From Flexithrix dorotheae DSM 6795 (GTDB taxonomy: Bacteria > Bacteroidota > Bacteroidia > Cytophagales > Flammeovirgaceae): 64,000 bases of DNA. A program made the translations under genes and the position numbers. Below, in pieces: positions 19,901 through 28,257 of the stretch. Location of the stretch: the NCBI RefSeq assembly GCF_000379765.1, contig NZ_KB903453.1, forward strand, positions 20,774-84,773. The letters are read 5' to 3'. Numbering within the stretch: the first letter of the stretch is position 1; the number at the start of each line of letters is the position of its first letter. Under the pieces are notes generated by a model, which was given only the letters and a program-made list of their open reading frames with translations, had not been told where the DNA came from and did not search any database.

Positions 19901-20295
19901 TCCTGAATAATTTTAGTTTTGGTTTTACTGTCAATTTTACTGACATAAATACTGCTGTTTATTCTTTTAAATCTAATATCAGCATCTTTTGAAAGGCTGT
20001 GCAATACCTCATACAAAGACTGATAACCTTTTTTTAAGCCAATCTCTTTTTTGTCGTTAATGGAGGAAACATTATAGGTGAATCGAAAATCAGTTTTTTT
20101 CTCAATCATTCTAAAGACTTGCTTTAGTTGTTGATTTTCAGAGTGCTGGATTAAAACATAAACTTCTTCAAGTTTTAATTTTTGAGCTTCTGAATTGTTG
20201 GCGATCAATAAGCCTGCAAAATAAATTTGGAAGCAAATTACTAAAAATGTGTAGGTAGACATACGAATTAGTTGTCGTATAAATTTCAATTTCAT
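16915..20295 (-). CDS. SusC/RagA family TonB-linked outer membrane protein (system 1)
   Basis: The 1126-residue protein has a signal peptide (to about residue 37), an STN (secretin/TonB N-terminal) signalling domain (about 45-120), a carboxypeptidase-regulatory-like domain (about 141-205), a TonB plug from about 218 (EEIVVVGYGTQKKSDVTGAV) and a C-terminal barrel ending in LGVNLQF. SusC-type transporters import oligosaccharides across the outer membrane with SusD. The STN domain means the transporter also signals to the FecR anti-sigma factor encoded upstream, so substrate presence should raise transcription of the operon. It is preceded by a hairpin-containing 118-bp spacer. Confidence 0.95.
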   Translation of the reverse strand: MKLKFIRQLIRMSTYTFLVICFQIYFAGLLIANNSEAQKLKLEEVYVLIQHSENQQLKQVFRMIEKKTDFRFTYNVSSINDKKEIGLKKGYQSLYEVLHSLSKDADIRFKRINSSIYVSKIDSKTKTKIIQDDPEYSQQLISGKVVSEDENEPLPGVSILVKGTSNGTTTDINGNFSLMASEEDILVFSFIGFESQEMTVGNQTEFNITMKTSLEQLEEIVVVGYGTQKKSDVTGAVGTVNSEDILKGPVNNVLQGLQGRVAGVNVFLNSGSPTSSPRILIRGLGTINSSSNPLFVVDGVVMEDIQFLNPNDIESMEVLKDASATAIYGSRGANGVIIISTKNGSKIDGMIVSYDGFVSFGQLRKKMDLLNSKEWLEVVETGMNNTPKYRPDSQPVFTANDPNLFDSNGNPLYDTDWQDEATRTAVSQNHQLSIQQKSEKSSYGAFLNYSKMEGIMLNNYMDRINGKIVYEGNPKKWLTFGFNLLANYTKENEFDEGGGYQMPRRTMIEMPPIFPVKFPDGTWSNSQMIEDPYNLEAMANPVHVLETQDRIRERTQLFGNTYLIFHLAKGLDLRTQFGFDKHDRKYKNYSPVDLINISSPLGTASLTNESVLYWQQENFLNYSKEIEDHRITGVLGLSWQKRSSEFFTAGARGFADDFYRFNRLQAANQPDAPTSGYDEWSMNSYFLRGGYTYKDKYMLTFTGRVDGSSRFGNDNKFGFFPSLGVGWMLSNEPFLSSSSVIDNLKLRSSYGITGNTEIATYQSLATISAGTVLINGTRATDSYVNRLSNPSLEWEKSSQFDVGIELGVLKNRVRLEMDYYYKLTTDLLLDKPIPMSTGFSGVRDNIGSVSNRGIEALLTTVNVQNEGFYWESILNFNHNTNRIEKLGENDEDIFPGPWWVSGSQTILRVGEPLSSFWGFERYGTWGTDEATAAAEVGSVPGEAKRSAEKSIIGNGLPTWTGSFVNNFRVKNFDFTVDLQFVYDVDLLQQFYHSTEDRSGIANGLRTILTQGWTEQNQNTMVQEIRNQAYAGQNSEIDSRWVANGSYLRGNLFSVGYTFNDELLSRLNLKNFRVYATLQNAFVLHSDEFQGLDPEATSWGGNQWGQNIFFFQYPRPRTYTLGVNLQF

Positions 20296-20385
20296 AAATT
20301 TAAGTGTTTAGAGTTAACAAAAAATGTATTGGCAGGGTCTCGCTCCAACGAATACCTGCTTTTACCATTAAAAATTCTAAATATC

Positions 20386-20415
20386 AAGACTGGTTAGCCA
20401 CCACTAGCCAGTCTT
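20386..20415 (-). other. Hairpin in FecR-SusC spacer (system 1)
   Basis: AAGACTGGTTAG (20386-20397) and CTAGCCAGTCTT (20404-20415) form a 12-bp stem with one non-canonical pair on the minus strand. The hairpin overlaps the FecR stop codon. It could be a terminator or attenuator separating regulator and transporter transcripts. A related hairpin sits in the same place in system 2. Confidence 0.5.
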
Positions 20416-21469
20416 ATTTTTTATAGAAAAAAACCATTTTGTCTTCAATCCGATAAGAAAGTCCAGAAGAAAAACTTATTCCCTGAAGTACGTTTTGTAG
20501 TGATTTGTTATCAAAGCTGCCACTGTATAAATCTTGCTGTGAAACAGGGGTTTCCAGGGATATTTCCACATCATACCATCTTTCTACATCCTTAAAAATA
20601 TCCTGAAGCAATGCTTTTTTGTAAACTAAAATACCATCTTTCCAGGCTGTTTCATCTGTGATATCTGTATTTCGAAATACCTTTTCCTGTCTTGTATTAC
20701 TGTTAAAAATATATAAGTCATTCCTTTCAAGTAAATAGGATTGAGTCTGATCCTTTCCCTTCTGCTGATCCTTTACCATCACCTTACCGCTGGTCACAGC
20801 TACTTTTACAATTTCTTTCTCCGGATAGGCTTTTATATTGAAGGAGGTGCCCACTACCATAATCATTACTCCTTTACTTTGAATAATAAATGGCCTTGTG
20901 GTATCTTTAGCCACTTCAAAATAAGCTTCTCCGGTAAGAGCAACTGATCTATTGTCGTTACTAAATTTTTCTGGTAGTTTTAATTCGCTTTCTGCATTTA
21001 GTTTTACAAAGGTGCCATCACCGAGTACCATTGACAACTTTTGCCCTTTTTTGGTTTCCTTTGTCATCATCTGAGGGCTTTCATGGCTGGTAACCTGAAC
21101 CGATTGGGATGGGGGTATTAAATCTTCATGAAAATAAAACAGCGTGAAACAGCCTAATAAAATTAAGAAGGTTGCTGCCATCCTGAACCACATTCTTTGA
21201 TGCAAACGGACTTTTATGGTTGGGGATGAACTAAGCTTGTGGATGTTCTCCAGCACTTCGATAAATTCCTGATCGGTGGGTAGTTCTATGTGCTCATAAG
21301 TGATTGATTCCACAATGTTACGAGCCCTTGAAACCAGCTTTGTTTTTTGCGGATTGTTGGCCAACCATTTATTCCAGAAATAATTACTTTCCGCATCAGG
21401 ATATTTTACCCATTTCACGAAAAAATCATCTTCAAGGAAATCACCTATGGAGTAGTTATCGTATTTCAT
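20414..21469 (-). CDS. FecR family anti-sigma factor (system 1)
   Basis: The protein has 351 residues: a cytoplasmic N-terminal part (1-105), one membrane helix (about 108-128, AATFLILLGCFTLFYF), a periplasmic FecR domain (about 140-240, with GEAYFEVAKDTTRPFIIQ) and a C-terminal DUF4974/STN-like domain (about 280-351). FecR proteins hold an ECF sigma factor at the membrane and release it when the STN domain of a transporter reports bound ligand. The partners here are evidently the sigma factor at 21594-22256 and the SusC at 16915-20295. Confidence 0.92.
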   Translation of the reverse strand: MKYDNYSIGDFLEDDFFVKWVKYPDAESNYFWNKWLANNPQKTKLVSRARNIVESITYEHIELPTDQEFIEVLENIHKLSSSPTIKVRLHQRMWFRMAATFLILLGCFTLFYFHEDLIPPSQSVQVTSHESPQMMTKETKKGQKLSMVLGDGTFVKLNAESELKLPEKFSNDNRSVALTGEAYFEVAKDTTRPFIIQSKGVMIMVVGTSFNIKAYPEKEIVKVAVTSGKVMVKDQQKGKDQTQSYLLERNDLYIFNSNTRQEKVFRNTDITDETAWKDGILVYKKALLQDIFKDVERWYDVEISLETPVSQQDLYSGSFDNKSLQNVLQGISFSSGLSYRIEDKMVFFYKK

Positions 21470-21593
21470 TTCCCATCTACATAAAAATTCATTTTCTAAT
21501 AATACATAGAGGGAATTGATTCAAAAGGGTATAAACTATTTAAAAAATTTTCAATAAATTATATAACAGATTGATAACCAATGAAATAAATTA

Positions 21594-22256
21594 TTAGTTT
21601 GCAAAGGGTTTGGTTACAAGCAACATGATTAAAAGATCTTTTTCAGGAAACTGTTTTTTTAAGGCTTCCACTGAACGGTAAATTAATTTTCTGGCATATT
21701 CAGTCTTGGAAAAACCCATTATAGAGGCAATCTGTTTATAGGTAAACCCTTCGTAGTAATAATATATAATAATTTCTTTCTGCTTTTTTGTTAAAGAATT
21801 AATTGCCTTTTCCAGCTTTTCTTTTAATTCCTTTTGTTTCTGATCTTCAATCAGGTTTCTCTCATGGGAAAGTGTTATTTCAAAGTCAAAATCCTTCCCA
21901 TAATCATCATAAGAAAAATCAGTCAGTTTGGCTTTTTTCTTAATAATCATTCGTCTGAATGACTTAAAGAGGTAAAACTTAATTGAAAGTGTAGGGCCAA
22001 GTTTTTTCCTGTTCACTTTAATATTTAAAAACAAGTCCTGAATGAGGTCTTTGATCAGTTCTCTGTTTTTTGAAAATTGATGGCCATAAACAAAAAGAAT
22101 TGGAAAATAATGACAATAGATGTAGTTAAAGGCTTCTCCGTTACCATTTTTAAAATCTTCCCAAATCTCAGCGTCACCTTTACTCTCGTAAAGGCTTATA
22201 CTTTTGGCAAATAATCTTTTTTCAATGGATAGGTTTTGTTGGTTAAGGACTTTCAT
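21594..22256 (-). CDS. ECF-type RNA polymerase sigma factor (system 1)
   Basis: The protein has 220 residues. Region 2 covers about 25-100 (AFNYIYCHYFPILFVYGHQF, then LIQDLFLNI) and region 4 about 150-205 (INSLTKKQKEIIIYYYYEGF, then YKQIASIMGF). An unusual hydrophobic tail, DLLIMLLVTKPFAN, follows region 4 and is matched by a longer one in the second ECF factor. It should direct RNA polymerase to the SusC/D operon when freed from FecR. It is the first gene of the fecR-susC-susD cluster, 124 bp before fecR. Confidence 0.9.
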   Translation of the reverse strand: MKVLNQQNLSIEKRLFAKSISLYESKGDAEIWEDFKNGNGEAFNYIYCHYFPILFVYGHQFSKNRELIKDLIQDLFLNIKVNRKKLGPTLSIKFYLFKSFRRMIIKKKAKLTDFSYDDYGKDFDFEITLSHERNLIEDQKQKELKEKLEKAINSLTKKQKEIIIYYYYEGFTYKQIASIMGFSKTEYARKLIYRSVEALKKQFPEKDLLIMLLVTKPFAN

Positions 22257-22678
22257 ATTTAATTTTTTCAGAATGTGTTGTTCATTTTATTAATTGTATG
22301 CACTACAATCTATTATTTGTTAATCAATTGGCTAGTAGAGGAAATGGCAAAAACCTGCTAATCAATAAAAATTTGGACTTGCAATTACGAAAAAAAAATA
22401 TTGGATTAATAATATTTTTTGGAAATTTTCAACAAAGATTAAATTTTAATCTTTTCTTTTTTGCGGGGATATTTAAAGTTAAGTGCTTTAATTTATATTT
22501 CTAATCTTGTTTTACAACAGCTTAATTATGCTTATAATTATCTGCAAAGTTTAGCTGGTTGAGTTTATGTACCTGAACCGGAATGATACAAAGGAAGGCT
22601 TATGAACGGATAAAATTCTAAATAAAAATAGCGGGGGGGAGACTGTCGCAGGTTCTTTCTCCTCTTAAGAAAATGGAA
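22257..22678. other. Intergenic region with AT-rich palindrome
   Basis: This 422-bp, very AT-rich spacer contains a 21-bp palindrome, AAAGATTAAA (22434-22443) with its exact complement TTTAATCTTT (22445-22454), followed by TTCTTTTTTG. It may be a terminator or a binding site. No gene of useful length was seen, and the promoter of the sigma factor gene presumably lies at the left end. Confidence 0.45.
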
Positions 22679-23803
22679 TTAACACTTTATGTATTCCAGC
22701 TGGTTTAAATTGTTCTGATTCAAATTGATGTTCTCTGAATTTCTTTTAACTGCACAAATTTTCATTTTATTATTTTTCCCTTTTAAGTAAATCTCACCTA
22801 TTGATTTAAAGGTTATGGTGGAAGGACGGTGTGAAAGATTAGCAAACTCACTGGAGACTAAAAATAATTCCCCAATTTCATTACATTTTCCCTGAATTCT
22901 GGAAGCGGTATTTAATACATCCCCATGAAAGGCAATTTCCCTTTTAACTTCTCCTACCTCCGTTACGGTCACTTTCCCAAAGTGAACCCCGGCCTTGAAT
23001 GAGGGTAAAAAACCATATTGGGAGAAGTAATAATCCTTTCTCTTGGCTAATACATCAATAAAAGCAAAATAAGCCTGTATAACATTATTATTGTCAATTC
23101 CATTTTTAATGGGCCAGGTCAGTACTACTTCATCTCCTACATATTGATAAATCTCAGCTTTGTATTTTTGCACAATAGAAACATCATGAAAACAATCCTG
23201 AAGTAATTGGCTATATCGGACATGTCCCAATTCCTCTGCTATTGAAGTGGAAGAATTTAAGTCAAGAAACATAAATATACGGGTTTCTTCCTTGGGAGAA
23301 TAAAAGTCTCCTTTAAGCATTTTGAACATATTTCCTGGTCCAAATTTTCGGTCCATTTGCTTAAAAAAACCAAAAATACAGGTAGTAACAAAAATGAAAA
23401 CCAGGAAAGTGGTTATGCTGTCATCAAAGAAAAACTTTTCAAGATTGGTTAGGGAAAATGGTTGGTGCGATTGTTTTAGGAAAAATAAAAAGAGAATAAA
23501 AAGCAACAAGCATAAAGTAATAATATAATAAAAAATGCTGATCAGAACTACTTTGCCAAATGAGGTTTTATGGGAAAATCTTTTGTAATAAAACTTTTCA
23601 AGTAAAGTAAAGGAAAAACCAAATATTAAACCCAATATCAGCAATAATGGCATGGAAAGTCCAAGATTATCAATTGGGTTAATTCCATTAAAATTTTCAA
23701 TTCCGTAAAATCTGATGAATATAAAAAAAGCAAGACTGAGGGTCCATAAAAGCCCTTTTTTTAAAGTGGAAACCAATAAATTAGGTTGGTAGAAAATCCC
23801 CAT
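22679..23803 (-). CDS. Membrane class III adenylate/guanylate cyclase
   Basis: The 374-residue protein has four predicted membrane helices (about 15-35, 47-70, 85-110, 128-147). A C-terminal class III nucleotidyl cyclase domain spans about 172-350. Metal-binding aspartates are visible at Asp181 (FMFLDLNSST) and Asp224 (YVGDEV), with the later VHFGKVTVTEVGEVKREIAF and GDVLNTASRI segments. Such enzymes make cAMP (or cGMP) from nucleoside triphosphate; the membrane part may sense an envelope signal. It is monocistronic between the sigma factor and the efflux operon. Whether it uses ATP or GTP cannot be decided here. Confidence 0.87.
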   Translation of the reverse strand: MGIFYQPNLLVSTLKKGLLWTLSLAFFIFIRFYGIENFNGINPIDNLGLSMPLLLILGLIFGFSFTLLEKFYYKRFSHKTSFGKVVLISIFYYIITLCLLLFILFLFFLKQSHQPFSLTNLEKFFFDDSITTFLVFIFVTTCIFGFFKQMDRKFGPGNMFKMLKGDFYSPKEETRIFMFLDLNSSTSIAEELGHVRYSQLLQDCFHDVSIVQKYKAEIYQYVGDEVVLTWPIKNGIDNNNVIQAYFAFIDVLAKRKDYYFSQYGFLPSFKAGVHFGKVTVTEVGEVKREIAFHGDVLNTASRIQGKCNEIGELFLVSSEFANLSHRPSTITFKSIGEIYLKGKNNKMKICAVKRNSENINLNQNNLNQLEYIKC

Positions 23804-23880
23804 AGCAATTTAAATTATGGACCGGAATAATTTTTTATGGACTACATAAATGGTGGTAAAAAACTGTTGGCTTACATTGA

Positions 23881-23914
23881 TGGTAAAGAAAGGAGAGTCA
23901 TAAACTCCCCTTTC
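23881..23914 (-). terminator. Probable terminator of the RND efflux operon
   Basis: GAAAGGAGAGT (23888-23898) and ACTCCCCTTTC (23904-23914) pair over 11 positions with one mismatch and a 5-nt loop. A short T stretch follows on the minus strand. It lies 10 bp past the RND permease stop. Confidence 0.65.
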
Positions 23915-23923
23915 AAAGACAAA

Positions 23924-26900
23924 TTATTGGCCACTTAAGGCTTGTGGATTAAGGTGTTCTTCCTGTTCTGCATTTACTTTCCCCAATAATTCATCAGCCT
24001 CACTTGGCATTTCACTTAGCGGTGTTTCATCAATTTCGATGATTTTTGGTGTGTTCATGCCAAGTTTTTCTAATATCCTGTCAAATACATAATAGATCAA
24101 AGGCACTACAATCAAAGTCAGGAACATAGAACTACTCAAACCTCCAATCAGCACCCAACCCAGAGAGTTTTTCCATTCGGCACCTGGTCCACTTGCCATG
24201 GCGATGGGCATCATACCAATTACCATAGCAATGGTGGTCATAAGAATTGGACGGAAACGAATTCGAGTAGCCTGTATTAATGCATTTTTTACATCCATTC
24301 CCTTTTCCTTCAATTGGTTGGTAAAGTCCACCACAAGAATGGCATTCTTGGCCACCAGACCAATTAACATGATAATACCCAGAATTGAGAAAATACTCAG
24401 GTTTTGTTTGGCCAATGCCAGTGCCAACAATGCTCCGATAATTGCCAGTGGTATGGAAAACATGATCACCAGTGGGTATATATAACTATCATAGAGTGCT
24501 ACCATAATCAGGTACACAAAGAATAGCGAAGCCAGTAGTGCAATTCCCAAAGTACCAAAAGCTTTATCCTGGTTTTCTGTATTACCACCTAACCGGTAAC
24601 TCATCCCTTCAGGCATATCAACCTTATCCATTTTCTCCCTAATTTCAGCGGCAATTATACCTTCCGGTCTACCTAATACCTGGGAGGCAATGGTTACAGC
24701 TGCAATTCTGTTTTCCCGGTCCAGCCTTGTTGGTCCAACTCCTTCTTCAATATTGGCAAATTGAGATAATCGAATAACCTGTCCTTTGTTATTGATAAAA
24801 GTAAGTGCGCCTAAATCTGTTTTATTCCTTCTATCAAATTCATCAAGCCTGATATTGATTTCGTATTCATATTCTCCATCCCGGTATTCAGTATCGTCAT
24901 TTCCGTTAAATGCTACCCGCATTCCACCACCTACCTGTTCCAGGGAAAGACCAAGTGAGGCCATTTTATCCCTATCTATTTTTACACTGATTTCAGGTTT
25001 ACCAGCTTCCACACTCGATTTAATATCAGCTGTTCCATTTACACTGGCAACCACATTCTCCACCACCTTCGAGAATTCCAAAAGAGAATCTAATTCCGGA
25101 CCTGTGATAATGACCTGAATAGGTGCCGCTTCTGCTGTTCCCATAATGGATACGTTCACGGTGGTAAATTCAACATTAGGAACCTTCTGTTCCAGTTCCA
25201 CTTTTAATTTCCTTGAGAAAAACTTTGTGGAATAATCCCTGGCCTCCTTATCAATTAGTTTTACAGTAATTTCCGCAGCATTTGCTTTATCCTGTGTACC
25301 CAAAAACTGATCAGTGACTTCTCCTACAGTGGTAAAATATTTAGTGACATCAGGATTTTGAGTCAGAATTTTTTCTACTTTTTGAGTCACGAAGTTGGTT
25401 TGTTCAATAGTGGCATCATCTGGCAGCTCTAACCTGATCAGGAATTCTCCCTTGTCACCACTGGTAATAAATTCACTACCGATAAAACCAAAAGGCAATA
25501 AAGCAACCGATCCAAAAAACATCAGGATTACCACAATGAAGGTCACAATCTTATGATTGAAACACCATTTTAACATATTGGTAATTTCCTCAATAAAGGC
25601 ATCAATCAATTTTTCAAAACCAAGAATAAATCTACCAATTAAATTTTTATTGGAAATATGTTCCAGTTTTGAAAACCTGGAAGATAAAAGCGGAATCAGG
25701 GTGAAAGCTACAAACATACTTAGAAGAGTAGAGATAGCCACTACAACAGCAAATTGCCTTACAATATCTGCCACCAAACCGGTTGACATAGCCAGGGGTA
25801 CAAACACAACTACGATTACTAAAGTAATAGAACCTACTGTAGCTCCAATCTCTCTGATTCCATCAAAGGAGGCTTGTATTTTGTTTTTACCCATTTCCAT
25901 GTGCCGGTAAATATTTTCAATTACCACAATGGCATCATCCACCAGAATACCCACTACCAGCGAAAGTCCCAGCAGCGTCATCAGGTTTAGGGTAAACCCA
26001 AATAAATACATAAAAGTAAAAGTGGAAATTATGGAAACAGGCACAGCGATCATTACAATTATGGCATTCCTTATACTATGCAGAAACAATAACATCACCA
26101 CGGCCACTAATATAATTGCAATTACTAAATCATGAATTACTGCATCAGCAGCTTCAAGGGTAAAGATGGCGCTATCCTGAGCAATTGAAAATTTTAAATT
26201 AATTTTCCCATACTCTTGTTCCAGGTTAGTCATAGCCGCTTTTGTAAGTGCACTAACCTCCACCGCATTGGCATCGGATTGCTTCTGAATGGCCAACATG
26301 ATGGATTCTTTTGAATCAATCTTACTGATTTTTTCAGTTTCTATTTTAGTATCCTGAACTTCAGCAATGTCCTTTAATCTCACCATCCCTCCATCGTCAT
26401 GGTGAACCAGCACTAAATCCTCTATTTCCTTTAAAGAACTAAACTTCCCAGCCAGCCTGATGGCTACCTGTCCGTCCTGGCTTTTTACTTTTCCTGTAGG
26501 GAAATCCAGGTTAGAATTATTGATCTTTTGGCTCACCTGCAAAATGGATAATTTATACGATTCCATCTTACTTTTATCAATATTCACACGAATTTCCCTT
26601 TCTTCACCACCGGTAAGGGCAATTTTGGCTACCCCGGGAATTCTGGCTAAAGAAGGTTGAATTTTATTTTTGACCAAATCAAAAAATTCTGTGGAGGCTA
26701 CATCAGCCTCAGCTCCAACATACATTATTGGCCGGTCACTTACATTAAATTTCTCTAATGAAGGAGGGTCAACATCCTCCGGAAGGTCCTTTAAGATAGC
26801 ATCAATTTTTCTTTGGGCATCCTGCAATCCTTTGTCAGGATCAGTGCCCATTACCATTTCGATAATGACTATGGATACATTTTCCAGCGAATAAGATTTT

Positions 26901-27139
26901 ATCCTGTCAAGTCCTTCCAATGAGGCCACTGCATCTTCTATTTCTTTGGTAACTGAAGTTTCTACTTCATCCGGAGATGCACCAGGATAAATTGTCGTAA
27001 CAGTTACAATGGGTTGTGAAATATCAGGGATAAGTTCGTAACCCAGATTCATATAAGATCCGATCCCAAATGTGAGCAGTAGGGAAAATATTACCACTAC
27101 AACGGTTGATCTTTTTATCGATACTTTTGTAAGTTGCAT
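23924..27139 (-). CDS. RND efflux permease, HAE1/AcrB-like
   Basis: The 1071-residue protein has the internal duplication of RND pumps: an N-terminal helix, a large periplasmic loop (about 35-330), six helices (330-560), a second loop and six more helices. Typical blocks are GVAKIALTGGEEREIRVNID, MTLLGLSLVVGILVDDAIVV (helix 4 with the Asp pair used for proton relay) and IMLIGLVAKNAILVVDF. The family exports drugs, detergents or metabolites by proton antiport together with the adaptor and TolC-like protein encoded just upstream. The order gbsR-tolC-adaptor-permease suggests one operon. The actual substrate is unknown. Confidence 0.93.
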   Translation of the reverse strand: MQLTKVSIKRSTVVVVIFSLLLTFGIGSYMNLGYELIPDISQPIVTVTTIYPGASPDEVETSVTKEIEDAVASLEGLDRIKSYSLENVSIVIIEMVMGTDPDKGLQDAQRKIDAILKDLPEDVDPPSLEKFNVSDRPIMYVGAEADVASTEFFDLVKNKIQPSLARIPGVAKIALTGGEEREIRVNIDKSKMESYKLSILQVSQKINNSNLDFPTGKVKSQDGQVAIRLAGKFSSLKEIEDLVLVHHDDGGMVRLKDIAEVQDTKIETEKISKIDSKESIMLAIQKQSDANAVEVSALTKAAMTNLEQEYGKINLKFSIAQDSAIFTLEAADAVIHDLVIAIILVAVVMLLFLHSIRNAIIVMIAVPVSIISTFTFMYLFGFTLNLMTLLGLSLVVGILVDDAIVVIENIYRHMEMGKNKIQASFDGIREIGATVGSITLVIVVVFVPLAMSTGLVADIVRQFAVVVAISTLLSMFVAFTLIPLLSSRFSKLEHISNKNLIGRFILGFEKLIDAFIEEITNMLKWCFNHKIVTFIVVILMFFGSVALLPFGFIGSEFITSGDKGEFLIRLELPDDATIEQTNFVTQKVEKILTQNPDVTKYFTTVGEVTDQFLGTQDKANAAEITVKLIDKEARDYSTKFFSRKLKVELEQKVPNVEFTTVNVSIMGTAEAAPIQVIITGPELDSLLEFSKVVENVVASVNGTADIKSSVEAGKPEISVKIDRDKMASLGLSLEQVGGGMRVAFNGNDDTEYRDGEYEYEINIRLDEFDRRNKTDLGALTFINNKGQVIRLSQFANIEEGVGPTRLDRENRIAAVTIASQVLGRPEGIIAAEIREKMDKVDMPEGMSYRLGGNTENQDKAFGTLGIALLASLFFVYLIMVALYDSYIYPLVIMFSIPLAIIGALLALALAKQNLSIFSILGIIMLIGLVAKNAILVVDFTNQLKEKGMDVKNALIQATRIRFRPILMTTIAMVIGMMPIAMASGPGAEWKNSLGWVLIGGLSSSMFLTLIVVPLIYYVFDRILEKLGMNTPKIIEIDETPLSEMPSEADELLGKVNAEQEEHLNPQALSGQ

Positions 27140-27164
27140 GAAGATATATTTTGAGTTGTTTTGA

Positions 27165-28217
27165 TTATATAGCGGTTACTTTGGTGCCATCCTTAAGGTT
27201 GATTTGTCCACTGAGTACTACTTTTTCGCCTTTTTTAAGCCCACTGATTACTTCAACCTTATCATCGAACACTCTTCCGATGACGATTGATCTCAGCTTC
27301 GCAGTTTCATTTTCTACTACATAAACACTGGGTTCTTTCAAACTTCCTGAAATAGCCTTTCTCTCCAGGATTACAGAAGCTTTTGGAGTAAATTGGAAAT
27401 TAGCTACAGCGTACATCCCGGCTTTTAGAGGAAGGTCTTTTTTGTTATTTAAAACTTCTATTTCCACACTGTACTTAAGGGTATTATCAGCTTTTTGTGC
27501 AATGGTGAGCACTTTTCCCTCAATGGATTCACCCGGATGGACATCGGTGTTAATTTCAACTATCTGGCCTTCTTTCACCTCCAGTATGTAGGATTCAGGG
27601 AGTTTTAATTCCAGCTTCAGTTTGGAAACATCTACAATATCGTAAACCTTTTTCCCAGGAGAAAGAAAACTGCCAATTTCAATATAATCATCGTGAATTA
27701 CACCATTAATTGGACTCTTAATATAAGTATCTTCAAGTTTCTTTTGTATGGATTTATAACTGGCTTCAGCTTGCTTCAATCCAAGTCTGGCATCTTCCAG
27801 ATCACGTTCCGTAATGGCATCCTCTTTAATCAGCTTTTCAAATCTGGCTACGTCTTTTTCCATTTTTTCAAACTGAGCCTTTGCAGCAATGAGTTGTGCC
27901 TTAATTAAATCATTATCTACCTCAAGCAATAGGGTACCAACGGAAACCTTATCACCTTTTCTTTTAAAAAGTTTTACAACTTTCCCCTGGGTTTCAGACA
28001 TCAGCTCTAGTTCAGCCTTCGGTTCCAGGGTGCCATTTAAATTTACGTTTCCGCTTATTTCTTCTTCTTTTAAGGAAGTAATGGTAACTGGAATGGATTC
28101 ACTTTTTTGCTGTAAAGAGGCAGCGGTTTCTTCCATTTCTTTTTTATTGCTTGAAAGCGTGAAGGCTACTATGCTAATTAAAGAAATTACTAATACTATT
28201 CCGATTATTTTTTTCAT
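27165..28217 (-). CDS. Efflux RND periplasmic adaptor subunit (MFP)
   Basis: The protein has 350 residues: an N-terminal membrane anchor (residues 3-22), a barrel-sandwich (lipoyl-like) half starting NLNGTLEPKAELELMSETQG, a coiled-coil hairpin (about 105-160), the second lipoyl half (IKSPINGVIHDDYIEIGSFL) and beta-barrel domains up to the C-terminus. Membrane fusion proteins link the RND permease to the outer membrane channel. It sits 25 bp before the permease and 40 bp after the TolC-like gene, as expected for a tripartite pump operon. Confidence 0.92.
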   Translation of the reverse strand: MKKIIGIVLVISLISIVAFTLSSNKKEMEETAASLQQKSESIPVTITSLKEEEISGNVNLNGTLEPKAELELMSETQGKVVKLFKRKGDKVSVGTLLLEVDNDLIKAQLIAAKAQFEKMEKDVARFEKLIKEDAITERDLEDARLGLKQAEASYKSIQKKLEDTYIKSPINGVIHDDYIEIGSFLSPGKKVYDIVDVSKLKLELKLPESYILEVKEGQIVEINTDVHPGESIEGKVLTIAQKADNTLKYSVEIEVLNNKKDLPLKAGMYAVANFQFTPKASVILERKAISGSLKEPSVYVVENETAKLRSIVIGRVFDDKVEVISGLKKGEKVVLSGQINLKDGTKVTAI

Positions 28218-28257
28218 GGGATTAATTTATACTGAGGTTTGGTTGACGATTATATTT

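Noticed and set aside
25557..25910. Plus-strand frames opposite the RND permease
   Set aside because: Several antisense frames occur because the permease is long and rich in hydrophobic codons; none has a recognisable domain.
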